From NCBI RefSeq assembly GCF_900113865.1, contig NZ_FOQY01000051.1, positions 1-45,241 of the forward strand: DNA of 45,241 bases, written 5' to 3'. The translations under genes and the position numbers were made by a program. This DNA is from Streptosporangium canum. Lineage in GTDB: Bacteria > Actinomycetota > Actinomycetes > Streptosporangiales > Streptosporangiaceae. Shown here one piece after another: positions 1-12,474 of the stretch (position 1 is the stretch's first letter; each line of letters starts with the position of its first letter). The notes below the pieces were generated by a model. That model ran no database searches, had not been told where the DNA came from, and saw only the letters and a list, made by a program, of their open reading frames with translations.

Positions 1-407
1 GAGGCGACCCGCACGCCCAGCCGGTGCAAGGTGGGCAGCAGCTCGACGCTGGCGTCCAGGCCGGGGGCGCTCTCCAGCGCCAGCACCAGGGCGATCCTGC
101 CCTCGCCGAGGGCCTGGTCGATCTGGGCGCCGTCCAGGCAGAGCCGTACCGCGTCGGGGTTGCCCTCGGCCAGGGTGTGCGCGCACTCGATCATGCGCAG
201 GGTCTGCCGCAGCGCCCCCTCGGGCCGGTACTGGTCGTCGATGAAGACCGGCAGCACCTGCACGTTCACCCCGCCCTCGTGGAGCTGGGGCAGCCAGCGC
301 TCACGGAAGAACGACGCCCACTGCCGCGGGGGTCGTGCCGTGACCGCCATCAGCAGGTCGTTGTGGGTATCGGCGACCACGGCGTCACGGTGGAGTTCAG
401 CGGACAC
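1..407 (-). CDS. Membrane dipeptidase-like (peptidase M19), N-terminal part; runs off the window
   Basis: About 135 N-terminal residues of a zinc amidohydrolase-fold dipeptidase (M19, renal dipeptidase family), which cleaves dipeptides including D-residue forms. The protein opens SAELHRDAVVADTHNDLLM; the His-x-Asp of DTHND is the family's metal-binding pair, and the later ALESA segment fits the position of the bridging Glu. The GTG at 407-405 is the only reasonable start: an in-frame TGA lies about 30 bases upstream and a purine-rich GAAGAAGGG precedes it. It lies 75 bases downstream of the monooxygenase on the same strand, so the two may be cotranscribed. The C-terminal two thirds, with the other metal ligands, lie outside the window. 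The family call is good; the substrate is unknown. Confidence 0.8.
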   Translation of the reverse strand, partial: MSAELHRDAVVADTHNDLLMAVTARPPRQWASFFRERWLPQLHEGGVNVQVLPVFIDDQYRPEGALRQTLRMIECAHTLAEGNPDAVRLCLDGAQIDQALGEGRIALVLALESAPGLDASVELLPTLHRLGVRVA

Positions 408-482
408 GGGCAGGCCCTTCTTCGCAGGTGGCTCTCGTCACGGATGACGCTATCGAGAGCCCGTGCCCGGTGTCCGGACGGG

Positions 483-1922
483 TCAGCGCGCGAAGCGGAA
501 CGCCGCCGGCCGGGGCGCCCTGGTGATCCGCCGGTAGACCGTCGTCGGGGCCGGCCAGTTGTTGGTCACCCGGCCCGCCGCGTTCTTGTACCAGCTCGTG
601 CAGCCCGCCCCCCACACCATGGAGTCCATCGCCCGATCCAGGCTCCGCCGCCACGCCTCCATCGCCTCGGGCCTGACCTCCATCGGCCCTCTTCGCGCGA
701 GGTACGGCAGGCAGCGCATGATGTATCCGACCTGACACTCGATCATGAAGACGATCGAGTTGTGGCCGAGGTTGGTGTTGGGCCCGTAGAGCAGGAACAG
801 GTTCGGGAAGTGCGGCACCGCGATGCCGAGGTAGGCCTCCGCCCCGTCCTTCCACTCCTCGCCGAGACGGCGCCCCTGACGGCCGGTGATGTCGATGGGC
901 GCCAGGAAGTCGGTGCTCCGGAACCCGGTGGCGTAGACGATCACGTCCGCCTCGCGGAGGCCGGTGGCGGTCTCGACGCCCGCGGGGACGATCCGGGTGA
1001 TCGGTTCGGTGACGAGATCCACGTCGGCGCGGGTCAGCGCGGGATAGAAGCCGCTGTCGATGATGACCCGCTTGCAGCCGACCGGGTAGCCGGGGGTCAG
1101 CCTGGCCCGCAGCTCCGGATCCGGGACCTGGTCGCGCAGGTGCTCCAGGGCGCGCCTGCGCAGCAGCCCGGCGCTCCATCCGCCCGCGAGGGCCCGGTAG
1201 AGGGCGCCCTCGGCGTACCGGTAGACCCACTCGCGGTAGCCCCGCTGCAGGAACGGCACATGGCGGAAGGCCGTCCGGGCGGTCTCGCCGAAGACGGCGT
1301 CCGGCTTGGGGATGACCCAGTTGGGAGTGCGCTGGAAGACGTCCAGGTGCCCGGCGACCTCGGCCACCCGGGGGATGAGCTGCGCCGCCGACGACCCGTT
1401 GCCGATCACCGCCACCCGCCTGCCGGTCAGGTCCTGGGAGTGGTCCCAGCGGGCGGAGTGGAAGGCCGCGCCCCCGAAGGAGGACATCCCCGGGATGTCG
1501 GGCAGCCGGGGGCGGTTGAGCTGCCCGACCCCTGAGACCACCACGTCGAAGAGCTGCTCACCGGCCGCCGTGCGGACCCGCCATCTGCCCAGCGACTCGT
1601 CGAAGGCGGCGGCCGTGACCTCGGTGTTCAGCCGGATCCGCGGGCGCAGGCCGTACTTGTCGGCGCACATCTCCAGGTAGCCGAGGATCTCCGGCTGCCC
1701 GGGGTAGCGGCGGGTCCAGCTGGCGTATCTCTCGAAGGAGAAGGAGTACAGGTGCGAGGGGATGTCGCATCCGGCCCCCGGATAGGTGTTGTCCCGCCAG
1801 GTGCCGCCGACCCCGGGCCCCTTCTCGAAGATCGTGTAGGAGCGGATCCCCGCCCGCTCCAGCCCTATGGCCATGCACAGCCCGCCGAACCCGGCACCGA
1901 TGATCGCGACATTCGGCTTCAT
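483..1922 (-). CDS. FAD/NADPH-dependent monooxygenase, Baeyer-Villiger type
   Basis: A 479-aa flavoprotein of the class B monooxygenase family, which uses FAD and NADPH to insert oxygen into ketones or other soft nucleophilic substrates. The FAD-binding GxGxxG is at residues 9-14 (GAGFGG), followed by the GVGGTWRDNTYPGAGCD segment typical of these enzymes. The Baeyer-Villiger signature FxGxxxHxxxW is present at F149-G151-H155-W159. The second Rossmann motif (VIGNGSSAAQLIP) for NADPH follows, and the ATGF motif lies in the C-terminal third. Length is normal for single-domain family members. The ATG at 1922 starts a few residues before the conserved core. It is divergent from the nif3-like gene, with a 79-base shared upstream region. 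The substrate cannot be told from sequence. Confidence 0.9.
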   Translation of the reverse strand: MKPNVAIIGAGFGGLCMAIGLERAGIRSYTIFEKGPGVGGTWRDNTYPGAGCDIPSHLYSFSFERYASWTRRYPGQPEILGYLEMCADKYGLRPRIRLNTEVTAAAFDESLGRWRVRTAAGEQLFDVVVSGVGQLNRPRLPDIPGMSSFGGAAFHSARWDHSQDLTGRRVAVIGNGSSAAQLIPRVAEVAGHLDVFQRTPNWVIPKPDAVFGETARTAFRHVPFLQRGYREWVYRYAEGALYRALAGGWSAGLLRRRALEHLRDQVPDPELRARLTPGYPVGCKRVIIDSGFYPALTRADVDLVTEPITRIVPAGVETATGLREADVIVYATGFRSTDFLAPIDITGRQGRRLGEEWKDGAEAYLGIAVPHFPNLFLLYGPNTNLGHNSIVFMIECQVGYIMRCLPYLARRGPMEVRPEAMEAWRRSLDRAMDSMVWGAGCTSWYKNAAGRVTNNWPAPTTVYRRITRAPRPAAFRFAR

Positions 1923-2001
1923 ACGCCAGCCCTTCGAGGTCAGGATCCACTTACATTAGGCGATCCGCCTGCGTTCGGACATAGGCCGGTAGTCTGCGCA
2001 C

Positions 2002-2838
2002 GTGCCTACTCTTGCCGACGTCGTCCGAGAGCTCGAATCGACCTACGACCCCCGATGGGCGGAGTCGTGGGACGCGGTCGGACTCGTCTGCGGGGACCCC
2101 TCTTCGGAGGTGCGCAGGGTCCTGTTCGCGGTGGACCCGGTGGCGGCCGTCGCGGACGAGGCCCTCCACTGGGGCGCCGACCTGATCGTCACCCATCACC
2201 CGCTCTACCTGCGCGGCACCACGAGCGTCGCCGCCACCACCTTCAAGGGCCGTCTCGTCCACACACTGATCAAGAACGACGTCGGCCTCTTCACCGCCCA
2301 CACCAACGCCGACGTCGCCGACCCCGGAGTCTCCGACGCGCTCGCCCACGCCGTGGGCCTGACCGGCCCGCTCACGCCTCTGCTGCCCTCGGCGGACGAC
2401 CCCCGGCGCGGCCTCGGCCGCGTCGGCTCGCTGCCCGCCCCGCTCTCCCTGCGCGAGTTCGCCCGCCAGGCCGCCCGGGGGCTTCCCGGTACGGCGGGCG
2501 GCCTGCGGGTCGCCGGAGACCTCGACCGCGAGGTCCGGCGGGTCGCGGTGAGCGGGGGGTCGGGAGACTCCCTCCTCGGTACGGCCCGCGCCGCCGGAGT
2601 GGACGTCTTCCTCACCGCGGATCTGCGCCACCATCCGGCGAGTGAGTTCATGGAGGCCTCCGACGGCCCCGCGCTGATCGACGCCGCCCACTGGGCCACC
2701 GAATGGCCCTGGCTGACCGAGGCGGCACGCCGACTGGCGTCCGGATTGGCCGGGAAGGGGATTACTGTTGAGACGCGCGTATCCGAGACGGTCACGGACG
2801 CCTGGAAGACAACAGCAGAGTGCGAGGATTTGAAGTGA
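2002..2838 (+). CDS. Nif3-like dinuclear metal centre protein (YqfO/YbgI family)
   Basis: A 278-aa member of the NIF3 family, widely conserved proteins with a di-metal site that form hexamers; the family is sometimes annotated as GTP cyclohydrolase I type 2, but its cellular role is unsettled. The metal-binding His pair is in VTHHPLY (H65, H66) and the C-terminal H230-x3-E234 (HWATE) supplies further ligands. An early DAVGLVCGD segment is typical of the fold. It starts with GTG at 2002. Its stop overlaps the next start (GTGA). The order Nif3 / zinc-ribbon / RNase H-phosphatase matches Rv2230c-Rv2229c-Rv2228c of Mycobacterium tuberculosis, which supports the assignment. Family confidence is high, molecular function low. 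Confidence 0.92.
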   Translation: MPTLADVVRELESTYDPRWAESWDAVGLVCGDPSSEVRRVLFAVDPVAAVADEALHWGADLIVTHHPLYLRGTTSVAATTFKGRLVHTLIKNDVGLFTAHTNADVADPGVSDALAHAVGLTGPLTPLLPSADDPRRGLGRVGSLPAPLSLREFARQAARGLPGTAGGLRVAGDLDREVRRVAVSGGSGDSLLGTARAAGVDVFLTADLRHHPASEFMEASDGPALIDAAHWATEWPWLTEAARRLASGLAGKGITVETRVSETVTDAWKTTAECEDLK

Positions 2839-3575
2839 AAGCAGCCCCGGCAGCCCAGAAGCGTCTGCTCGACCTGGCCGAACTCGACTCCGTCATCGAC
2901 CGGCTGGCCCATCGTCGCCGCACTCTGCCCGAGCTGGCCGAGATCGACGAGATCTCCGCCCGCGTGGCGAGGCTCGCGACTCAGGTGATCTCGGCCGAGA
3001 CCGAGGCGGGTGACCTGGCCCGCGAGCAGTCCAAGGCGGAGGCGGACGTCGACTCGGTCCGTATCCGCGCCGAGCGCGACCAGAAGCGCCTCGACTCCGG
3101 CCAGGTCTCCTCCCCGAAGGACCTGGCGAGCCTCCAGTCCGAGATCGCCTCCCTGACCCGCCGCCAGGGCGACCTGGAGGAGGTCGTGCTGGAGATCATG
3201 GAGCGCCGGGAGTCGGCCGACGCGCAGGTCACCAAGATCGCCGCTGAGCGCGACGGGCTCGCCGCCGCCCGCAGCGTCTCCGAGGACCGCAGGGACGCCG
3301 CCTTCGCCGAGATCGACAAGGAGAGCGCCGAGGTCAGGGGCAAGCGCTCGGAGGTCGTCGCCGACATCCCCGCCGACCTGCTGGCCCTCTACGACAAGCT
3401 CCGGGACCAGTTCGGGGTGGGCGCCGCGATGCTGCAGGGCGCCCGCTGCCTCGGCTGCCGCACCAGCCTGTCCATCGCCGAGATCAACCGCATCAAGGCC
3501 GCCTCCCACGACGAGGTGATCCGCTGCGAGGAATGCCGCCGGATCCTGGTCCGCACCGCAGAGTCAGGCCTGTGA
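2835..3575 (+). CDS. Coiled-coil protein with C-terminal C4 zinc ribbon (Rv2229c-like)
   Basis: A 246-aa protein with a long N-terminal alpha-helical coiled coil (about residues 10-190, rich in Glu, Arg, Ala and Leu) and a C-terminal zinc ribbon with two Cys-x2-Cys knuckles (CLGC and, 20-odd residues later, CEEC). This is the conserved actinobacterial partner encoded between Nif3 and RNase H; its role is not established, though nucleic-acid or protein contact by the ribbon is plausible. I place the start at GTG 2835, which overlaps the upstream TGA by 4 nt and gives the usual KAAPAAQ beginning; a GTG at 2820 in the same frame is possible but would deepen the overlap. Its own stop overlaps the next GTG in the same way, indicating translational coupling of three genes. 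Confidence 0.88.
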   Translation: MKAAPAAQKRLLDLAELDSVIDRLAHRRRTLPELAEIDEISARVARLATQVISAETEAGDLAREQSKAEADVDSVRIRAERDQKRLDSGQVSSPKDLASLQSEIASLTRRQGDLEEVVLEIMERRESADAQVTKIAAERDGLAAARSVSEDRRDAAFAEIDKESAEVRGKRSEVVADIPADLLALYDKLRDQFGVGAAMLQGARCLGCRTSLSIAEINRIKAASHDEVIRCEECRRILVRTAESGL

Positions 3576-4966
3576 CCTCCTTCGTCATCGAGGCCGACGG
3601 AGGGTCCCGGGGCAACCCCGGACCCGCCGGCTACGGTGCGGTCGTCAAGGACGCCGCCGATGGCCAGGTGCTGGTCGAGACGGCCGAGGCGATCGGCGCC
3701 CAGACCAACAACGTCGCCGAGTACCGAGGGCTGATCGCGGGCCTGCAGTCGCTCCTCGCCCTCGCGGGCGACGGCGCGGTCGTCGAGGTCCGGATGGACT
3801 CCAAACTGGTCATCGAGCAGATGGCCGGCCGTTGGAAGATCAAGAACGAGGGGCTGCGCCCGCTCGCGCTGGAGGCGGGCGCCCTGGCCCGGCGTCTCAG
3901 GGTCACCTGGCAGTGGATCCCCCGGGAGAAGAACAAGGACGCCGACCGGCTGGCCAACGAGGCGATGGACGCCGCCGCCAAGGGCCGCCCCTGGCAGCCC
4001 AGCGGTTCGGCACGCATGGGTGCGGCGGGCACGGGTTCCGTACGCACGGGTGCGGCGGGTATCGGTTCGGTGGGCACGGGTTCCGCACGCACCGGTTCCG
4101 CGCCCAGCGGTTCGGTGGGCACGGGTTCGACGGCCGCCGCCGGCCCCTCCGAGGCCCGGGAGCTCGGCCCCTCCGACGCCTCGGCCGCCCAGGTCTCCGG
4201 CCGCCCTGCCACGGCTGCCGCCCCGCTCGCCGCGCAGGACTCCCTTCTCGACCTCATCGACGCCGATGCCCTCTCATTGGGCCAGGACGTCTCATCGGGC
4301 CAGGCGGCGGCGTCCGGGACCGCGGGCACCGGTTGGCGCGCGCCCACGACGGTGGCGACCTCGCTGCTCCTGCTCCGGCACGGCGAGACCCCGCTCTCGG
4401 TCGAGCGCAGGTTCTCCGGACTCGGCGACCCGGAGCTCACCCCCAACGGCATCGCCCAGGCGGAAGCCGCCGCGGCCAGGCTGTCGCGCGAGCCGTACGG
4501 CATCCAGGTGGTCGTCAGCTCACCGCTCAAGCGCGCCCGCGCCACCGCCGAGATCGTCGCGGCCCGGCTCGGGCTGGAGGTGATCGTCGAGGAAGGGCTC
4601 AGGGAGGCCGACTTCGGCGACTGGGAGGGCCACACGTTCACCGAGATCCAGCGCCGCTGGCCGGACGCGCTCACCGCGTGGCTGGCGGACCCGTCCGCCG
4701 CGCCGCCGGGTGGGGAGAGTTTTGGGGTGGCGGCGCGGCGGGTCCAGGCGACCGGGGACCGGCTGGTCGAGCGGTACGAGGGCAGGACGGTCCTCGCCGT
4801 CTCCCACGTCACGCCGATCAAGATGCTGCTCCAGTCAGCGCTGCTGGCTCCCCTCGCCGCGCTGTACCGCATGCATCTCGATCTGGCAGCCCTGTCCCTG
4901 ATCGAGTATTACGCCGATGGGCCGGCGGTGGTCAAGGCGTTCAACGACACCTCGCACCTGCGCTGA
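3572..4966 (+). CDS. Bifunctional RNase HI / histidine phosphatase (CobC-like)
   Basis: A 464-aa two-domain enzyme like M. tuberculosis Rv2228c. The N-terminal RNase HI domain (about residues 1-135) cuts RNA in RNA-DNA hybrids and keeps the acidic catalytic set: D9, E50, D76 and D125. The C-terminal phosphoglycerate-mutase-like domain (about residues 262-460) has the RHGE signature with catalytic H270 and a second His at H412 (SHVTPIK); in the family this half has acid phosphatase or alpha-ribazole phosphatase activity. The two are joined by a Gly/Ser/Thr/Ala-rich linker of about 120 residues with repetitive DNA. The start is GTG 3572, which overlaps the preceding TGA; an upstream in-frame start at 3533 would put about 40 nt of overlap inside the zinc-ribbon gene and is less likely. 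RNase P RNA follows on the same strand. Confidence 0.93.
   Translation: MTSFVIEADGGSRGNPGPAGYGAVVKDAADGQVLVETAEAIGAQTNNVAEYRGLIAGLQSLLALAGDGAVVEVRMDSKLVIEQMAGRWKIKNEGLRPLALEAGALARRLRVTWQWIPREKNKDADRLANEAMDAAAKGRPWQPSGSARMGAAGTGSVRTGAAGIGSVGTGSARTGSAPSGSVGTGSTAAAGPSEARELGPSDASAAQVSGRPATAAAPLAAQDSLLDLIDADALSLGQDVSSGQAAASGTAGTGWRAPTTVATSLLLLRHGETPLSVERRFSGLGDPELTPNGIAQAEAAAARLSREPYGIQVVVSSPLKRARATAEIVAARLGLEVIVEEGLREADFGDWEGHTFTEIQRRWPDALTAWLADPSAAPPGGESFGVAARRVQATGDRLVERYEGRTVLAVSHVTPIKMLLQSALLAPLAALYRMHLDLAALSLIEYYADGPAVVKAFNDTSHLR
4008..4130 (+). repeat. Degenerate tandem repeat in the RNase H-phosphatase linker
   Basis: Short GC-rich units built on GGTTCGGTGGGCACGGGTTC and close variants recur about six times and encode a Gly-Ser-Val/Ala-Arg/Gly-Thr-Gly-type linker. 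The unit length varies (about 15-30 bases), so it is a decayed or slippage-prone repeat rather than a clean minisatellite. The reading frame is kept throughout, which fits a flexible spacer. Confidence 0.7.
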
Positions 4967-4992
4967 ATCGGCACTTCCCCGCCGGCGGCCCG

Positions 4993-5013
4993 TGTGTGCG
5001 GGGGCGGCACACC
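4993..5013 (+). terminator. Possible terminator hairpin after the RNase H gene
   Basis: The arms GTGTGC (4994-4999) and GCACAC (5007-5012) pair perfectly around a 7-base G-rich loop, 28 bases after the stop codon. There is no T-run, as is common for actinobacterial terminators. It would separate the nif3-like operon from the RNase P RNA promoter. Confidence 0.4.
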
Positions 5014-5144
5014 CCCCGTCCCCCGCGACACGCGGAGCCCGTCCGGTCTGGTGATCGGTCGTGCTCTCATCGGTCGTCCCCCGGGCGCTCGTGCCCCCTG
5101 GGGCCGTGTGATCCCCATTCCACCGGAGATGACTTGCCGCTCGG

Positions 5145-5172
5145 TTGGAGACCACTTGGGAGCCGATAGGCT
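5145..5172 (+). promoter_or_regulatory. Promoter of the RNase P RNA gene
   Basis: A -35-like TTGGAG (5145-5150) and a -10-like TAGGCT (5167-5172) are separated by 16 bases. The predicted start, 7-8 bases downstream, falls at about 5180, exactly where the P1 helix of the RNA begins. The agreement between promoter and RNA end supports both calls. Confidence 0.65.
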
Positions 5173-5179
5173 TGCGGTC

Positions 5180-5583
5180 ACGGCGGACGAGCCGGCCGGG
5201 CGGCCGCGTCGGGTCTCTTCGGAGGCCCGCCGAGGAAGGTCCGGGCTCCACAGGGCAGGGTGGTCGGTAACGCCGACCCGGGGTGACCCGCGGGACAGTG
5301 CCACAGAGAACAGACCGCCTCCCGCAAGGGAGGTAAGGGTGAAACGGTGGTGTAAGAGACCACCAGCGCCCACGGTGACGTGGGCGGCTAGGTAAACCCC
5401 ACCCGGAGCAAGGTCAAGAAGGGACGCTCTTCGGAGCGTCCCGCGCGCGACGTTTGAGGGCTGCCCGCCCGAGTCGCGCGGGTAGACCGCTTGAGGCCGT
5501 CGGCAACGACGGCCCTAGATGGATGGTCGCCCCTTCACGCAAGTGAAGGACAAAACCCGGCCTACAGGCCGACTCGTCCGCCC
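5180..5583 (+). ncRNA. rnpB: RNase P RNA (bacterial class A)
   Basis: The catalytic RNA of ribonuclease P, which matures tRNA 5' ends. The 5' and 3' ends close into a perfect 10-bp P1 helix (GGCGGACGAG at 5182-5191 with CTCGTCCGCC at 5573-5582). Conserved blocks appear in order: GAGGAAGGTCCGGGCTCC, ACAGAGAACAGACCGCC, GGTAAGGGTGAAACGGTG, GTAAGAGACCACCAGC, AGGTAAACCCCACCCGGAG, CCCTAGATGGATGGTCGCC and ACAAAACCCGGCCTACAGG. Position downstream of the RNase H-phosphatase gene is usual in actinobacteria. The exact ends are set from P1 and the upstream promoter and could be off by a few bases. Confidence 0.97.
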
Positions 5584-5613
5584 TCTCGCCGCTGACCTGC
5601 GGCGGAACCCTCG

Positions 5614-5636
5614 CTCGGGGAGATCGAAGCCCCGAG
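5614..5636 (+). terminator. Hairpin downstream of RNase P RNA
   Basis: CTCGGGG (5614-5620) pairs with CCCCGAG (5630-5636) around a 9-base loop, about 30 bases beyond the mature 3' end. A smaller GCCGC/GCGGC hairpin lies just before it. There is no U-tract. Likely terminator of the RNase P transcript. Confidence 0.55.
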
Positions 5637-5644
5637 AGGGCACA

Positions 5645-5808
5645 TTACGCGGACCCGAGCGCCGAGGCGAAGGCGTTGTCCAGTGCCGTGCGAGCCCGCT
5701 CGGACGCCTCTGGGACCAGATGCCCGTACAGGTGGTGCGTCCATGTCCTTGCGATCGATCCGACTCGCCATGTGGTCCGTCGCCGCGGTGCGCCACGTCG
5801 AAGTGGCC
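5645..5808 (-). pseudogene. Remnant of a tyrosine recombinase (phage-type integrase), C-terminal end
   Basis: One minus-strand frame ends HHLYGHLVPEASERARTALD followed by about ten residues and a TAA at 5647-5645. This closely resembles the C-terminus of actinobacterial tyrosine recombinases, where the Tyr of YGHL is the catalytic nucleophile. Upstream similarity breaks: a GHFDVA-like piece (LGH region of the family) is found in a different frame at about 5808, and the Arg-rich sequence between does not look like an integrase. I read it as a truncated, frameshifted relic. Its position beside RNase P RNA and upstream of the defence-like operon suggests a former integrated element. A short unrelated ORF is the main alternative. 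Confidence 0.5.
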
Positions 5809-6178
5809 GGGGCCGATGGCTCCCTCGGGATGAGCGTGTTCTCGCCCGGTGAAGGCCCGCGGAGGATGGCTTCGGGGTCATAACGATCACCACGTTGGGT
5901 GTAACTCCGACCTGCTGGGACGTGGATATGACAAGCATGCGTCTATGTGCAGGCCGTCCCACGGCCCCCTCGATGATTTCTCACGATTTGGCATACTTGT
6001 CCGTTTTTATCTAGGTCGCTAGGTCGCTGTTAATGCGGTCAACAAGGAAGACGTGTGTTCCATTCTCTGTCAAGAGTGTACGCTGCTGGAAATATTAATG
6101 ACCTACCTTTTTGTGGCATAAAAATATGCCAATTTCCACTTTAGTCCGTTTTGTCCCTGAGTGTAGGGAGAACGAAGA
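5809..6178. other. Gene-free AT-rich leader of the defence-like operon
   Basis: No intact gene is visible. G+C falls well below the surroundings near the right end (24 of 60 bases in 6061-6120). It contains a tandem 8-base direct repeat CTAGGTCG CTAGGTCG (about 6012-6027), a -10-like TATTAA at 6093-6098 without a convincing -35 partner, and the palindrome listed separately. AGGGAG at about 6165-6170 is the likely ribosome binding site for the GTG at 6179. Confidence 0.5.
6114..6131. promoter_or_regulatory. Perfect palindrome upstream of the operon (possible operator)
   Basis: TGGCATA (6114-6120) and TATGCCA (6125-6131) are exact inverted repeats around AAAA, 47 bases before the GTG start and just downstream of a -10-like TATTAA. 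In such GC-rich DNA this AT-rich symmetrical site is likely a regulator binding site. No regulator is encoded next to it on this side; the XRE protein beyond the operon's end is one candidate. Confidence 0.5.
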
Positions 6179-12430
<6,252 letters not shown>

Positions 12431-12474
12431 ACCGGAGAACCGTCGCGACAACCGCAAAGGAATCCATCCCCCCG

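Noticed and set aside
24..1535. A 503-codon open frame on the plus strand opposite the monooxygenase and dipeptidase genes.
   Set aside because: It mirrors the codon structure of the real minus-strand genes (high GC keeps the antisense frame open) and has no family pattern.
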